A stretch of DNA of 15,432 bases from Natronohydrobacter sp. (GTDB taxonomy: Bacteria; Pseudomonadota; Alphaproteobacteria; Rhodobacterales; Rhodobacteraceae): positions 1 to 15,432 of the forward strand of contig SKSL01000232.1 in the NCBI GenBank assembly GCA_007123015.1, read 5' to 3'. Both the position numbers and the translations under genes were made by a program. Positions 6,990 through 14,776 of this stretch are shown here, piece after piece. Numbering within the stretch: position 1 is the stretch's first letter; every line of letters starts with the position of its first letter. The notes under the pieces are model-generated. The model worked only from the letters and a program-made list of their open reading frames with translations, had not been told where the DNA came from and did no database searches.

Positions 6990-8516
6990 TCATTCGCTGA
7001 CGTAGAGCGATCCCCAATCCTCTACCAGCAGCGAAGGGTGCGGATTGTAACCCTCGATGCGGTTGCTCACCGCATAGGCCGCGGGCACCAGATACAGATA
7101 AACCCAGGGCGGGTCCTCATAGAGGATTTCCTGCATCTTGCGATTCAGCTCTTCGCGCCGTTCCGGATCGACCGTCTGGGTGATCTCGCGATAGGCGTCG
7201 AGGAAATCCTCGCGCACCCAATGAGTCGAGTTTGTCTGCCGATCGTCATGTACTGCCCAGGCATCGGTTTCGGGCGTATTTTCCGCAGCCGACCAGGCAA
7301 AGGAAGCAACCGACAACGTGCGGGCTGCCCAGCGTTCGCGCATCACCGACGATTCAAGCCGGCGCACCTCGCCAACCTCGACGCCAATCTGGCCCCAGAA
7401 CTGGGCGACGGCTTCGGAATATTCGAAGCTATCGGGGATCATCACATCAATCGTGTCGATCCGGAACCCGTCAGGATAGCCAGCCTCGGCAAGAAGTTCG
7501 CGCGCGCGATCCGGGTCATAGGGGTAGGGTTCAAGGTCAGGATGCTCATGTGGCGGGTTGATCAGCGTGGTGCTGATCAGTTCATGCTGCCCGAACGCGA
7601 AGGCATCAACCATCGCCTCGCGGTCGATGGCGAGGTTGAGCGCCACACGAACGCGCGGATCCTGAAGTTCCGGATACATGTCGAGGTTGAAGATTGTCAC
7701 GGCCCGCACCAAGGTCGGCGCGACAACCAGATCAACGTTCGGATCGGCCTCCACGACATCGGCCAGATCAGGGGTGATGCGCACGATGTCGGCATTGCCG
7801 GCCATGACCTCGGAGAACGCGGTCGAAAGTTCGGGGATCATGCGGATCACGAGACGGTCGATATTGCTGTTCTCGTCCCAGCCCCACCAGTCTTCGTTTT
7901 TCGTCATGATCACGCGGTCATCGCGGCGAAACTCCTCAAGTTTGTAGGGCCCGGTCCCGACAGGGCTGACCGCCGCTTCATCCAGTGGCAGGTCAGCATA
8001 ATGGCCCGGCGCCATGATGAAGGCACCGTTGCGCGACAGGCGCTGTGGCAGGATCGGAACCGGCGTGTCAGTCACGAACTCTACCGTGTAGTCATCGATG
8101 ACGTTGACTTCCGTGATCGGGACATCGCGAAACTTGTCGGTACTGGGGAAGTCCGGGTCGAGATGGCGTTCAATCGAGAATTTCACCGCCTCGGCATTGA
8201 ATGGCTCGCCATTATGGAAGGTCACGCCTTCGCGCAGGAAGAAATGCCAGGTGTTGTCGTCGATGATCTCCCAATGCGTGGCAAGTGCAGGGCGGATACC
8301 GCTTTCGCCGGTGCGCCCGTCAAAGTCGAATACGAGCGGCTCGAACATCGCCTTGCTGATATACTGTTCGGCAAAGACGACATTGCGCGGCGGATCGCCC
8401 AGAATGTCAGCCCTTTCATTCACGATATAGGTGACTGTCGTCTGCGCATAGGCGGCAGAAAGCCCCCCGAGCGCCAGACCCGCAGCCAATGTTGCGGTCA
8501 AGGTCACATGTTTCAC
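6990..8516 (-). CDS. ABC transporter periplasmic solute-binding protein, family 5 (peptide/nickel type)
   Basis: A 508-residue periplasmic binding protein. It starts with GTG at 8516, supported by GGAGGAGG 6-7 nt upstream. A signal peptide covers residues 1-24 with cleavage after AYA (Ala24/Gln25). No lipobox Cys follows, so the mature protein is probably soluble in the periplasm. The family-5 signature is clear: WHFFLREGVTFHNGEPFNAEAVKFSIERH in the N-terminal half and RVRVALNLAIDREAM plus PYDPDRARELLAEAGYPDG in the second half. Family 5 binds peptides but also amides, opines, nickel complexes and sugars, so the ligand stays open. Its 92-nt leader and the hairpin after it suggest separately tuned expression within the operon. 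Confidence 0.95.
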   Translation of the reverse strand: MKHVTLTATLAAGLALGGLSAAYAQTTVTYIVNERADILGDPPRNVVFAEQYISKAMFEPLVFDFDGRTGESGIRPALATHWEIIDDNTWHFFLREGVTFHNGEPFNAEAVKFSIERHLDPDFPSTDKFRDVPITEVNVIDDYTVEFVTDTPVPILPQRLSRNGAFIMAPGHYADLPLDEAAVSPVGTGPYKLEEFRRDDRVIMTKNEDWWGWDENSNIDRLVIRMIPELSTAFSEVMAGNADIVRITPDLADVVEADPNVDLVVAPTLVRAVTIFNLDMYPELQDPRVRVALNLAIDREAMVDAFAFGQHELISTTLINPPHEHPDLEPYPYDPDRARELLAEAGYPDGFRIDTIDVMIPDSFEYSEAVAQFWGQIGVEVGEVRRLESSVMRERWAARTLSVASFAWSAAENTPETDAWAVHDDRQTNSTHWVREDFLDAYREITQTVDPERREELNRKMQEILYEDPPWVYLYLVPAAYAVSNRIEGYNPHPSLLVEDWGSLYVSE

Positions 8517-8608
8517 TTTTTTCCTCCTCCAAGGTTTAGTGGTGTCAGGTCCCGTCTTGACGCGGGATTGTCAGCGGCGGCACAGGGGCGCCGCGCCGAG
8601 GGATGGGT
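8517..8608 (-). promoter_or_regulatory. Structured leader between DppC and binding-protein genes
   Basis: The 92-nt gap contains two inverted repeats: GCGGCG/CGCCGC (8574-8579 with 8589-8594) and TCCCG/CGGGA (8550-8554 with 8563-8567), followed by the strong GGAGGAGG SD. It could act as a processing, stability or partial-termination element in front of the binding-protein gene; I see no convincing promoter boxes. Confidence 0.35.
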
Positions 8609-9547
8609 TCAGATGCGCACATCAAAGAAGTCGCGGATCCAGTCTCCGATCAGGTTGAAGGCAAGCACCGTGATGGTGATCGCGACACCCGGCCAGAGCG
8701 GTGCATAGAAATCGCGGAAGATGATGTCGCGCGCATCGGCCAGCATGTTGCCCCATGTCGGGATCGCGGGTGGCACGCCCAGCCCGAAGAAGCTGAGCGC
8801 GGCCTCGTAATAAATGGCCATGGCGAGCGAGAAGCTTGCGACCACCAGCATCGAAGCGACCGTGTTGGGAAAGACGTGGCGGAAGATGATCCGCCATTTC
8901 CCGGCGCCGAGCGCGCGCGCGCCCTGAACGAATTCAAGCTCCTTGACCTTGAGGACTTCAGAGCGGACGACACGCGCGTAGATCGCCCATTGCGTGAGCG
9001 CGATCACGATGACCAGTTCGACGACCCCCGACCCGAGCAGCGCCATGGCAACCAGTCCCAGCAACAGGCTGGGGAAGGCCAGTTGCAGATCGGCCAGCCG
9101 CATGATGACAGCATCGATCCATTTGCCGAAATATCCGGCCAGAAGCCCTGCCATGACGCCGATGAACCCACCCAGAATCACGGACGAGAACGCGACCACA
9201 AGCGTCATGCGCGCGCCATAGATCATGCGGCTGACAATGTCGCGGCCCAGACCGTCCGTGCCAAGAAGATAGGCCGGATTGGTGCGCCCGGTTTCTGAAA
9301 AGATCGGAAACAGCCGCCGGTTCGTCAGGCTCATCTCGCCTGGCGGGTGTGGCGCAATCCAGGGCGCGAAGACTGCGAGGATAATCAGCACGAAAAGCAC
9401 GAAGAACGAGAACATCGCCACTTTCGACGCAAGCAGGCTCCGCAGTGCGCGCTGGGTCAGCGTCTCGCGGGAATGTGCAAGGGTCTGATCAGCGGATCCG
9501 GCCAGTGGCGGGACCGGGTCACGGAGTGTCGTGGTTTCTTGCGCCAT
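8609..9547 (-). CDS. ABC transporter permease, DppC/OppC type
   Basis: A 312-residue inner-membrane permease. I prefer ATG 9547 (MAQETTTLRDPV) because TGAGGA lies about 7 nt upstream. An in-frame ATG at 9559 overlaps the ATPase stop as ATGA and is a possible alternative. Residues 1-40 are a cytoplasmic N-tail, followed by the first helix (VAMFSFFVLFVLIILAVF). The typical periplasmic motif PAYLLGTDGLGRDIVSRMIYGARMTL of DppC proteins is present, as is the EAA loop (VQGARALGAGKWRIIFRHVF). It pairs with the DppB-type permease. Translational coupling to the preceding ATPase gene is likely from the near-overlap. Confidence 0.95.
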   Translation of the reverse strand: MAQETTTLRDPVPPLAGSADQTLAHSRETLTQRALRSLLASKVAMFSFFVLFVLIILAVFAPWIAPHPPGEMSLTNRRLFPIFSETGRTNPAYLLGTDGLGRDIVSRMIYGARMTLVVAFSSVILGGFIGVMAGLLAGYFGKWIDAVIMRLADLQLAFPSLLLGLVAMALLGSGVVELVIVIALTQWAIYARVVRSEVLKVKELEFVQGARALGAGKWRIIFRHVFPNTVASMLVVASFSLAMAIYYEAALSFFGLGVPPAIPTWGNMLADARDIIFRDFYAPLWPGVAITITVLAFNLIGDWIRDFFDVRI

Positions 9548-9555
9548 GTCTGTCC

Positions 9556-10593
9556 TCATTGCTTGATGCATGCTTTCGCATGACCCGGAGAAACCATTTC
9601 CATCGGCGGCAATGCCTTCGCACATTCAGGTCCGGCGATCGGACAGCGTGTGCGAAACACGCAGCCCGACGGGGGCGAGATCGGGCTCGGAATATCCCCT
9701 TGCAGGATCTGGCGTTCCTTGCGCCGCCCCGGGATCGGCACAGGCACGGCAGAGAGCAGCGCCTGCGTGTAGGGATGCCGCGGGTTGGCATAGACGTCTG
9801 CCGCAGGCCCGACCTCGACCAGCCGCCCCAGATACATGACCGCGATCCGGTCGACGAGGTATTCCACCACACCCAGATCGTGGCTGATGAACAGCATGGT
9901 CAGCCCGAATTCCGCCTTCAGATCGCTCAGCAGGTTGATCACCTGCGCCTGGATCGACACATCAAGCGCCGAGACCGGCTCATCAGCCACGACGAATTGC
10001 GGCTCGACCGCGAGGGCGCGCGCGATCCCGATACGTTGACGCTGCCCGCCCGAAAATTCGTGCGGGAAGCGGTTGGCGTGACTGGGTGTGAGCCCCACCT
10101 TCGACAGCAACTCGCCGATGCGCGCGCGGCGCTCCGAGGGCTTGTGCAGCCTGTGAATGACATAGGCCTCGTTGATGGCTTCGCCGACGGTCATCCTCGG
10201 GTTCAGGCTGGCATAGGGGTCTTGAAATATGATCTGCATGCGGCGGCGCAGGTCACGCAGTTGATCGTCATTGGCACTCGTTACATCAGTGCCATCGAAG
10301 ACGATGCGACCATCTGTGGGCTCGACAAGACGCAGCACCGTCCGCCCGAGCGTGGTCTTGCCCGACCCGCTCTCACCTACCAGACCGAGGATTTCCCCAC
10401 GCTGGATATCGAGGTTGATGTCCTCGACGGCATGGACAATCCGTTCGGCTGTCCAGGGGTATTTGCGCCCGATATTGAACCTCGTCTGCAGCCCGCGCAG
10501 CGAAACCAGTGGCGTTGCAGGGTTGTTTGCCTCGCTCATGGTCAGGCTGAGCTCTGGCTGCGATACGACTTTCGGGGCCATCGTCACGCTCAT
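9556..10593 (-). CDS. ABC transporter ATP-binding protein, DppF/OppF type
   Basis: A 345-residue cytoplasmic ATPase of the importer. Walker A GESGSGKT (73-80), Q-loop FQDPYASLNPR (from 123), signature FSGGQRQR (180-187), Walker B VVADEP (201-206) and H-loop His239 are all intact. The C-terminal oligopeptide-transporter extension carries four Cys (311, 317, 324, 342), matching the Fe-S-binding motif of DppD/DppF-type ATPases. The start ATG overlaps the stop of the preceding ATPase as ATGA, with GGAGGGG 7 nt upstream. About 20 extra residues precede the usual start of the fold; Met19 is a possible internal start. Confidence 0.95.
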   Translation of the reverse strand: MSVTMAPKVVSQPELSLTMSEANNPATPLVSLRGLQTRFNIGRKYPWTAERIVHAVEDINLDIQRGEILGLVGESGSGKTTLGRTVLRLVEPTDGRIVFDGTDVTSANDDQLRDLRRRMQIIFQDPYASLNPRMTVGEAINEAYVIHRLHKPSERRARIGELLSKVGLTPSHANRFPHEFSGGQRQRIGIARALAVEPQFVVADEPVSALDVSIQAQVINLLSDLKAEFGLTMLFISHDLGVVEYLVDRIAVMYLGRLVEVGPAADVYANPRHPYTQALLSAVPVPIPGRRKERQILQGDIPSPISPPSGCVFRTRCPIAGPECAKALPPMEMVSPGHAKACIKQ

Positions 10594-11633
10594 TCATTCC
10601 CCTCCATGATGTCGCGATAGCGTGCGCACCGCACCTTGTGGCCTGGCTCGACATCGACGAGGGCAGGGACATCTGTGTTGCAGATCCGGTCGCGCGCGTA
10701 GAAACACCGCGGATGAAAGCTGCATCCCGCAGGCAGCGAGACGGGGTTGGGCACATTGCCCGGAATGGTCTGCAACCGGGTGACCTTCCCGGCCTCGGCG
10801 GCACGTTTCGGGATCGAATTGATCAGCCCCATGGTGTAGGGCATGCGCGGGCGCAAGAGGATCTCCTCGACGGTCCCCTCTTCGACTGCGCGGCCTGAAT
10901 ACATCACGACGACCCGGTCGGCCACTTCGGCCACCACACCCAGATCATGCGTGATGAACAGCACCGCCATGCCGAGTTCCTTCTGCAGTTTCTTGATCAA
11001 CTCAAGAATCTGCGCCTGGATCGTTACGTCAAGCGCTGTGGTCGGCTCATCCGCGATCAGCAGTTTCGGATTGCAGGCCAGCGCCATGGCGATCATCGCG
11101 CGTTGCCGCATCCCGCCCGACAACTCATGCGGATAGTTGCGCAGCCGGGTCTGCGGCTCAGGAATCCCCACGAGTTCCAGCATCTCGAGGGCACGCGCGC
11201 TCGCCTGCCGACGGTTCATATCCATATGCAACCGCGCCGCCTCGGCAATCTGCGCGCCGATCATGTAGACCGGGTTGAGGCTGGTCATCGGCTCCTGAAA
11301 GATCATCGAAATCTCGCCGCCCCGCAGGCTGCGCAACTCGCTGTCAGGCATCGCCAGCAGGTCCTTGCCCCTGTAGCGGATGGAGCCGCCCGCGACATTG
11401 CGCACACCGCCGGACAGAAGCCCCATGATCGTCAGACTGGTCACCGACTTGCCCGAGCCGCTTTCCCCCACGACCGCCAGCGTCTCGCCTGGTTTGATCG
11501 CAAAACTCACACCATCGACAGCCTTGATCGCACCCAGCGGTGTCCTGAAGTGAACCTTCAGGTCCTCGACCTCCAGCAGGTCGGCGCCTGTCGGCAGGTC
11601 GTGATCACGTAAAGCCTCGGCGGAACTACTCAC
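10590..11633 (-). CDS. ABC transporter ATP-binding protein, DppD/OppD type
   Basis: A 347-residue ATPase that dimerises with the DppF-type subunit. Walker A GESGSGKS (56-63), Q-loop Gln113, signature LSGGMRQR (171-178), Walker B LLIADEP (191-197) and His229 are present. C-terminal Cys 304, 310, 318 and 336 form the oligopeptide-family Fe-S-type motif (GCSFHPRC...C...C). The start is GTG at 11633, overlapping the alcohol dehydrogenase stop as GTGA, with GGGGTG about 10 nt upstream. This ties the transporter directly to the enzyme gene in one transcript. Confidence 0.95.
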   Translation of the reverse strand: MSSSAEALRDHDLPTGADLLEVEDLKVHFRTPLGAIKAVDGVSFAIKPGETLAVVGESGSGKSVTSLTIMGLLSGGVRNVAGGSIRYRGKDLLAMPDSELRSLRGGEISMIFQEPMTSLNPVYMIGAQIAEAARLHMDMNRRQASARALEMLELVGIPEPQTRLRNYPHELSGGMRQRAMIAMALACNPKLLIADEPTTALDVTIQAQILELIKKLQKELGMAVLFITHDLGVVAEVADRVVVMYSGRAVEEGTVEEILLRPRMPYTMGLINSIPKRAAEAGKVTRLQTIPGNVPNPVSLPAGCSFHPRCFYARDRICNTDVPALVDVEPGHKVRCARYRDIMEGNE

Positions 11634-12682
11634 GGAACCAGCACCCCGCGGCCCTTGATGCGCCCGTGATGCAGATCGGCAAGCGCGGTGTTTGCATCCG
11701 AGAGCGCGTATTCCTTGACCGTCAGATCCACGAGGCCGCGATCTGCCAGTGACATCAATTCAGTCAGTTCGGCCCATGTTCCGACCAGATTACCGATGAT
11801 GTTGCGTTCGGTGATGATCATGTCGACTGCGGGGATCTGGATATCCTCGCCATAGCCCACGATGTAATAGGACCCCATCGGCCGGGTCATCTCGAGGCCC
11901 TTGGCCGTGGTGCCATGCTCGCCGACAAAATCGATGACCGCCTGCGCACCCAGCCCGTCGGTCAGTGCCTTTACAGCCTCGACCTCGGAGCCGTCCGCCT
12001 TGATAAGATGATGCGCCCCGACATCGCGTGCCAGCCCGAGCGCCATGTCCGAGGCATCGACCACGATCACCTCGGCCGCGCACATTGCGGTCAGGCACTG
12101 GATGCCGATATGTCCTAGCCCGCCCGCGCCGATGACAACGGCAAATTCGCCTGGCAGCAGGTGGCGCGTGGCTTTCTTCGCGGCCCGATAGGCCGTCAAG
12201 CCTGCGTCGGAATAGGGGGCGACCTCCTTGGGCAGCAGCGATTGCGGCAGCTTCACGATGTTGCGCACAGATGTGGTGAGCGCCTCGGCATAGCCGCCAT
12301 CTGAATCGAGCCCGGGAAAATGTCCGTCGCCATGCATGTCGTGCCCCCTCCGACAGGCAAGGCAGGTTCCGCCTGTCACCTTGGGGTGAACGATGACCGG
12401 GTCTCCTTTCTTCAATCCCTCAACCTCGCTGCCGACCTCCTCTATCCAGCCGGCATTCTCATGACCCATGATCAGCGGCAGCAGCGCGTCGCCCGTCGGA
12501 TCCATATGCGGACGCCAGATCCCCTCAATGATGTGCAGGTCGGTCCGGCAGACACCCGCGCCGCCGATGCGTACGATGACATCTGTGGATTTCTCGATGC
12601 GCGCATCAGGAACATCATCAAGGCTGACCCAGTTTGGTGCCGACATCTGCTCGTCATAGGTTTTAAGAACCTGCGCTTTCAT
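11630..12682 (-). CDS. Zinc-type (MDR family) NAD-dependent alcohol dehydrogenase
   Basis: A 350-residue medium-chain dehydrogenase, the first gene of the operon. Catalytic-zinc ligands are recognisable: Cys45 (AGVCRTDLH), His74-Glu75 (MGHENAG) and Asp159 (YSDAGLTAY, the Asp typical of this branch). The Rossmann motif is VIGAGGLGHIG. The lobe that normally binds structural zinc through CGxCxxCRxGxxxxC keeps only Cys107 and Cys110: the first and last Cys positions are Gly104 and Gly118. The start ATG 12682 has GGGAG 9 nt upstream and follows the regulatory region shared with the divergent regulator. It likely oxidises an alcohol or reduces an aldehyde in the pathway; being first suggests it may make or remove the inducer (inference). 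Confidence 0.93.
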   Translation of the reverse strand: MKAQVLKTYDEQMSAPNWVSLDDVPDARIEKSTDVIVRIGGAGVCRTDLHIIEGIWRPHMDPTGDALLPLIMGHENAGWIEEVGSEVEGLKKGDPVIVHPKVTGGTCLACRRGHDMHGDGHFPGLDSDGGYAEALTTSVRNIVKLPQSLLPKEVAPYSDAGLTAYRAAKKATRHLLPGEFAVVIGAGGLGHIGIQCLTAMCAAEVIVVDASDMALGLARDVGAHHLIKADGSEVEAVKALTDGLGAQAVIDFVGEHGTTAKGLEMTRPMGSYYIVGYGEDIQIPAVDMIITERNIIGNLVGTWAELTELMSLADRGLVDLTVKEYALSDANTALADLHHGRIKGRGVLVP

Positions 12683-12710
12683 GCTCGCGACTCCCTTTTC
12701 GGCAATTCTC

Positions 12711-12726
12711 AGCAGGAAGCCTGTCA
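12711..12726 (-). promoter_or_regulatory. Candidate sigma54-like -24/-12 element for the operon
   Basis: Read on the minus strand the site is TGACAGGCTTCCTGCT, against the consensus TGGCACG-N4-TTGCW. The spacing is exact and the -12 GC is present, but the normally invariant -24 GG is GA. It would put the transcription start near 12700, just before the SD. The imperfect -24 box and the regulator's missing GAFTGA loop both argue for caution. Confidence 0.3.
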
Positions 12727-12745
12727 GGTTTTAGCGATTGATCAA

Positions 12746-12794
12746 TGTCCGGTCTGCCGACATTCCTCAGACAGAACTGTCCGAAAATCAGACA
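12746..12794. promoter_or_regulatory. Paired TGTC-N9-GACA inverted repeats, probable regulator binding sites
   Basis: Two 17-bp sites lie in the divergent promoter region: 12746-12762 (TGTCCGGTCTGCCGACA) and 12778-12794 (TGTCCGAAAATCAGACA). Their starts are 32 bp apart, about three helical turns, so both would face the same side of the DNA. The second is extended by one base to CTGTC...GACAG. They lie 20-70 bp upstream of the candidate operon promoter, an ordinary location for an activator. Binding by the adjacent regulator is inference from position and symmetry. Confidence 0.55.
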
Positions 12795-12859
12795 GCTTTG
12801 TCCAAACGTGACTTGCCTTGAACGGAGACTTCGGTAACCTGACCAAGGGAGGATATATG

Positions 12860-14776
12860 ATGACAGCTCATACTCGGTCGGTGCAACCGCCGGAGGAGAG
12901 GGTATTGCTGCGTGCCCGGAATTATCTGGAGCGCGGCAAAACCGGCGCTGAAACCCACATCTGCAGTCATGTGGTGCGCAGTTGGAAACGCTGCCTTGAT
13001 GCAGGGCTGAACCCGCTGAGCAAGCCTCGAAACCTGGTGGCCGAGAATGCTGTTTTCGGACAGGTTCTTGCCCGTCACAACATCCTGCGCTCCCTGGCGC
13101 GGCCAGAGATGGAGCTTCTGTTCGGTCAGGTCTCGGGGTCGAATTACCTGCTGGCACTGGGCTCTCCCGAAGGTGTCGTCATGGATGTCATGGCCGATAC
13201 CTCCTTCCAGGACACCGAAGCAGGGCGCACGATCATCAATGGTTCGATCTGGACCGAGACCGTGCGCGGCACCAATGCGATGGGCCTTGTCCTGCACGAC
13301 GCCGCGCCCCGAAGTGTCTGGCAGGGCGAGCATTTCTTCAGATCGCAGGGACGGGTATCGTGCATCGCAGTTCCGATCTTCGACAGCTATGGCGCGATCT
13401 CGGGGGTGCTTGATGCCTCGACGGGCAGCGAGGACTGGCATCCGCATTCGGTGGCGCTGCTCAACATGTCGGCGGCGAATATCGAATCGGGCTTGTTCCA
13501 TCACCAGCAGCAAAGCCGGACGATCCTGCGTGTACATATGCGCTCGGAGTATCTGGAGACCGTCAGCGCCGGGCTGATAGCGCTCGACGGAAGCGGCACC
13601 ATCGTGGCGATGAATACGCGCGCGCGCGACATTCTCGGCGTGGAAGCGATGCGCTATCCGGCCTCGCTTGATGACATGTTCTGGCGCGCCGAGCATGATA
13701 TCCTGAGCAGATTGCCGACACCGGATGTCCTCGGTGTCAAATCGCTTCGGAACGGCACAGTCTTCATGTCATGCAATCAATTCAGGATGCGCCGCGCGCA
13801 TGCGGTGGCGTCTGGGCTCAACGCGCCTGAGCAGCTTCCACAGCTACCCACGACTGGTTCACATGGGGCGATTTTCGAAGATGCGCGTCTGGCGCGCCAG
13901 TTGTCAGCGTTCCAGAAGATCATCGGGGCCAATCTGCCGATCCGCATTTCGGGTGAGAGCGGGTCGGGCAAATCGACCTTGGCAAGACAACTGCACTACG
14001 AAATCACCCAAGGTCAAGAGCGCGGTGAGTTCGTGCATGCCAGATGCTCCGGCCTTCACGACGAGGCCAGCCTGAACGACCTTGTGGACCGCGTAAAGGA
14101 AGTCTTTGGCACACGGACCGATCGCCGGTCGCACTTGGAAAACCCGCGCACGTTTTTTCTGGAAGCGGTGGACGAATTATCTGAGATCGCGCAATCCGTG
14201 CTCCTTCGCATCCTGGACGAGTGGGAAAACTCCGGGTCAGGCAATCAGGGCAAGGTCCAGATTATTTCCTCATGTTCAAGCGCGGGTCAATCCGAAGGGC
14301 CCCCTGCCGCAATGCGCCGGGAACTGTTTTTCAGGCTTGGCGCGTTCTGCATTACGATCCCTCCACTTCGGCACCGTAGCGATCTTGACCAGATTGCCGA
14401 ATTCCTGCTCCAGCGCGAATCGCCCCGGCACTGCTTTGCCGAGGACGCGTTGCAGATGCTGGGCTCGCATTCTTGGCCGGGCAACATCCGGCAACTCAGC
14501 ACGGCGATCCGGGGGGCCGCGGCGTTATCGGAAACTCAGGTCATCACCAGCCAGGATATTCTGACTGCGCTACACCTCGGCGATGGATCGGATGCAGACG
14601 TGATCTGCCTGCAATCGTCAGAAGTCGGTCCCTGTCGTCTCTGCGAAAGCAAACCCCTGCGCCGCGAGCGGTGCATTCTAATTCGTAAGACCTATACCGA
14701 GGAAGGAGGGAACGCGAGCAGGACGGCCCGCAAGCTGGGAATAGCCCGCAGCACGGTTTACGAACATATCGGGTAG
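12860..14776 (+). CDS. AcoR-type transcriptional regulator (GAF, PAS-like, AAA+, Fis HTH) lacking GAFTGA
   Basis: A 638-residue DNA-binding regulator divergent from the operon. I prefer ATG 12860, 7 nt after AAGGGAGG; the adjacent ATG 12857 is possible, and TTG 12818 is unlikely. Residues about 75-215 form a GAF-like sensor (TETVRGTNAMGLVLHD, RVSCIAVPIFDSYGAISGVLD); 225-290 are PAS-like. The AAA+ part has Walker A GESGSGKST (365-373), arginine-rich MRRELFFRL (485-493) and WPGNIRQL (539-546). Where GAFTGA belongs, VFG at 415-417 is followed after about 12 residues by RTFFLEAVDEL, so the sigma54-contact loop is deleted and the Walker B Asp-Glu is Glu-Ala. A Cys group (583, 592, 595, 605) precedes the Fis-type HTH (612-638, NASRTARKLGIARSTVYEHI). 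It probably senses a pathway compound and controls the divergent operon. Confidence 0.93.
   Translation: MTAHTRSVQPPEERVLLRARNYLERGKTGAETHICSHVVRSWKRCLDAGLNPLSKPRNLVAENAVFGQVLARHNILRSLARPEMELLFGQVSGSNYLLALGSPEGVVMDVMADTSFQDTEAGRTIINGSIWTETVRGTNAMGLVLHDAAPRSVWQGEHFFRSQGRVSCIAVPIFDSYGAISGVLDASTGSEDWHPHSVALLNMSAANIESGLFHHQQQSRTILRVHMRSEYLETVSAGLIALDGSGTIVAMNTRARDILGVEAMRYPASLDDMFWRAEHDILSRLPTPDVLGVKSLRNGTVFMSCNQFRMRRAHAVASGLNAPEQLPQLPTTGSHGAIFEDARLARQLSAFQKIIGANLPIRISGESGSGKSTLARQLHYEITQGQERGEFVHARCSGLHDEASLNDLVDRVKEVFGTRTDRRSHLENPRTFFLEAVDELSEIAQSVLLRILDEWENSGSGNQGKVQIISSCSSAGQSEGPPAAMRRELFFRLGAFCITIPPLRHRSDLDQIAEFLLQRESPRHCFAEDALQMLGSHSWPGNIRQLSTAIRGAAALSETQVITSQDILTALHLGDGSDADVICLQSSEVGPCRLCESKPLRRERCILIRKTYTEEGGNASRTARKLGIARSTVYEHIG

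Noticed and set aside
6921..8708. A 595-codon open frame on the plus strand opposite the binding-protein gene
   Set aside because: It is the mirror of a well-supported family-5 binding protein with signal peptide and strong SD. GC-rich codon bias keeps the antisense frame open; its translation is His/Arg-rich with no domain.
9445..10620. A 391-codon plus-strand frame opposite the DppF-type ATPase
   Set aside because: It is antisense to an intact ATPase with all ABC motifs; the composition is typical of a shadow frame and no SD or family feature is seen.
12814..12840. Sigma70-like boxes (TTGCCT ... TAACCT) for the regulator
   Set aside because: Spacing is only 15 nt and the resulting start would fall on the SD of the regulator, so the match is not convincing.
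12788..13696. A 302-codon minus-strand frame opposite the regulator N-terminus
   Set aside because: It overlaps both the regulatory region and the GAF domain of the regulator; the translation is Arg/His-rich without any motif.
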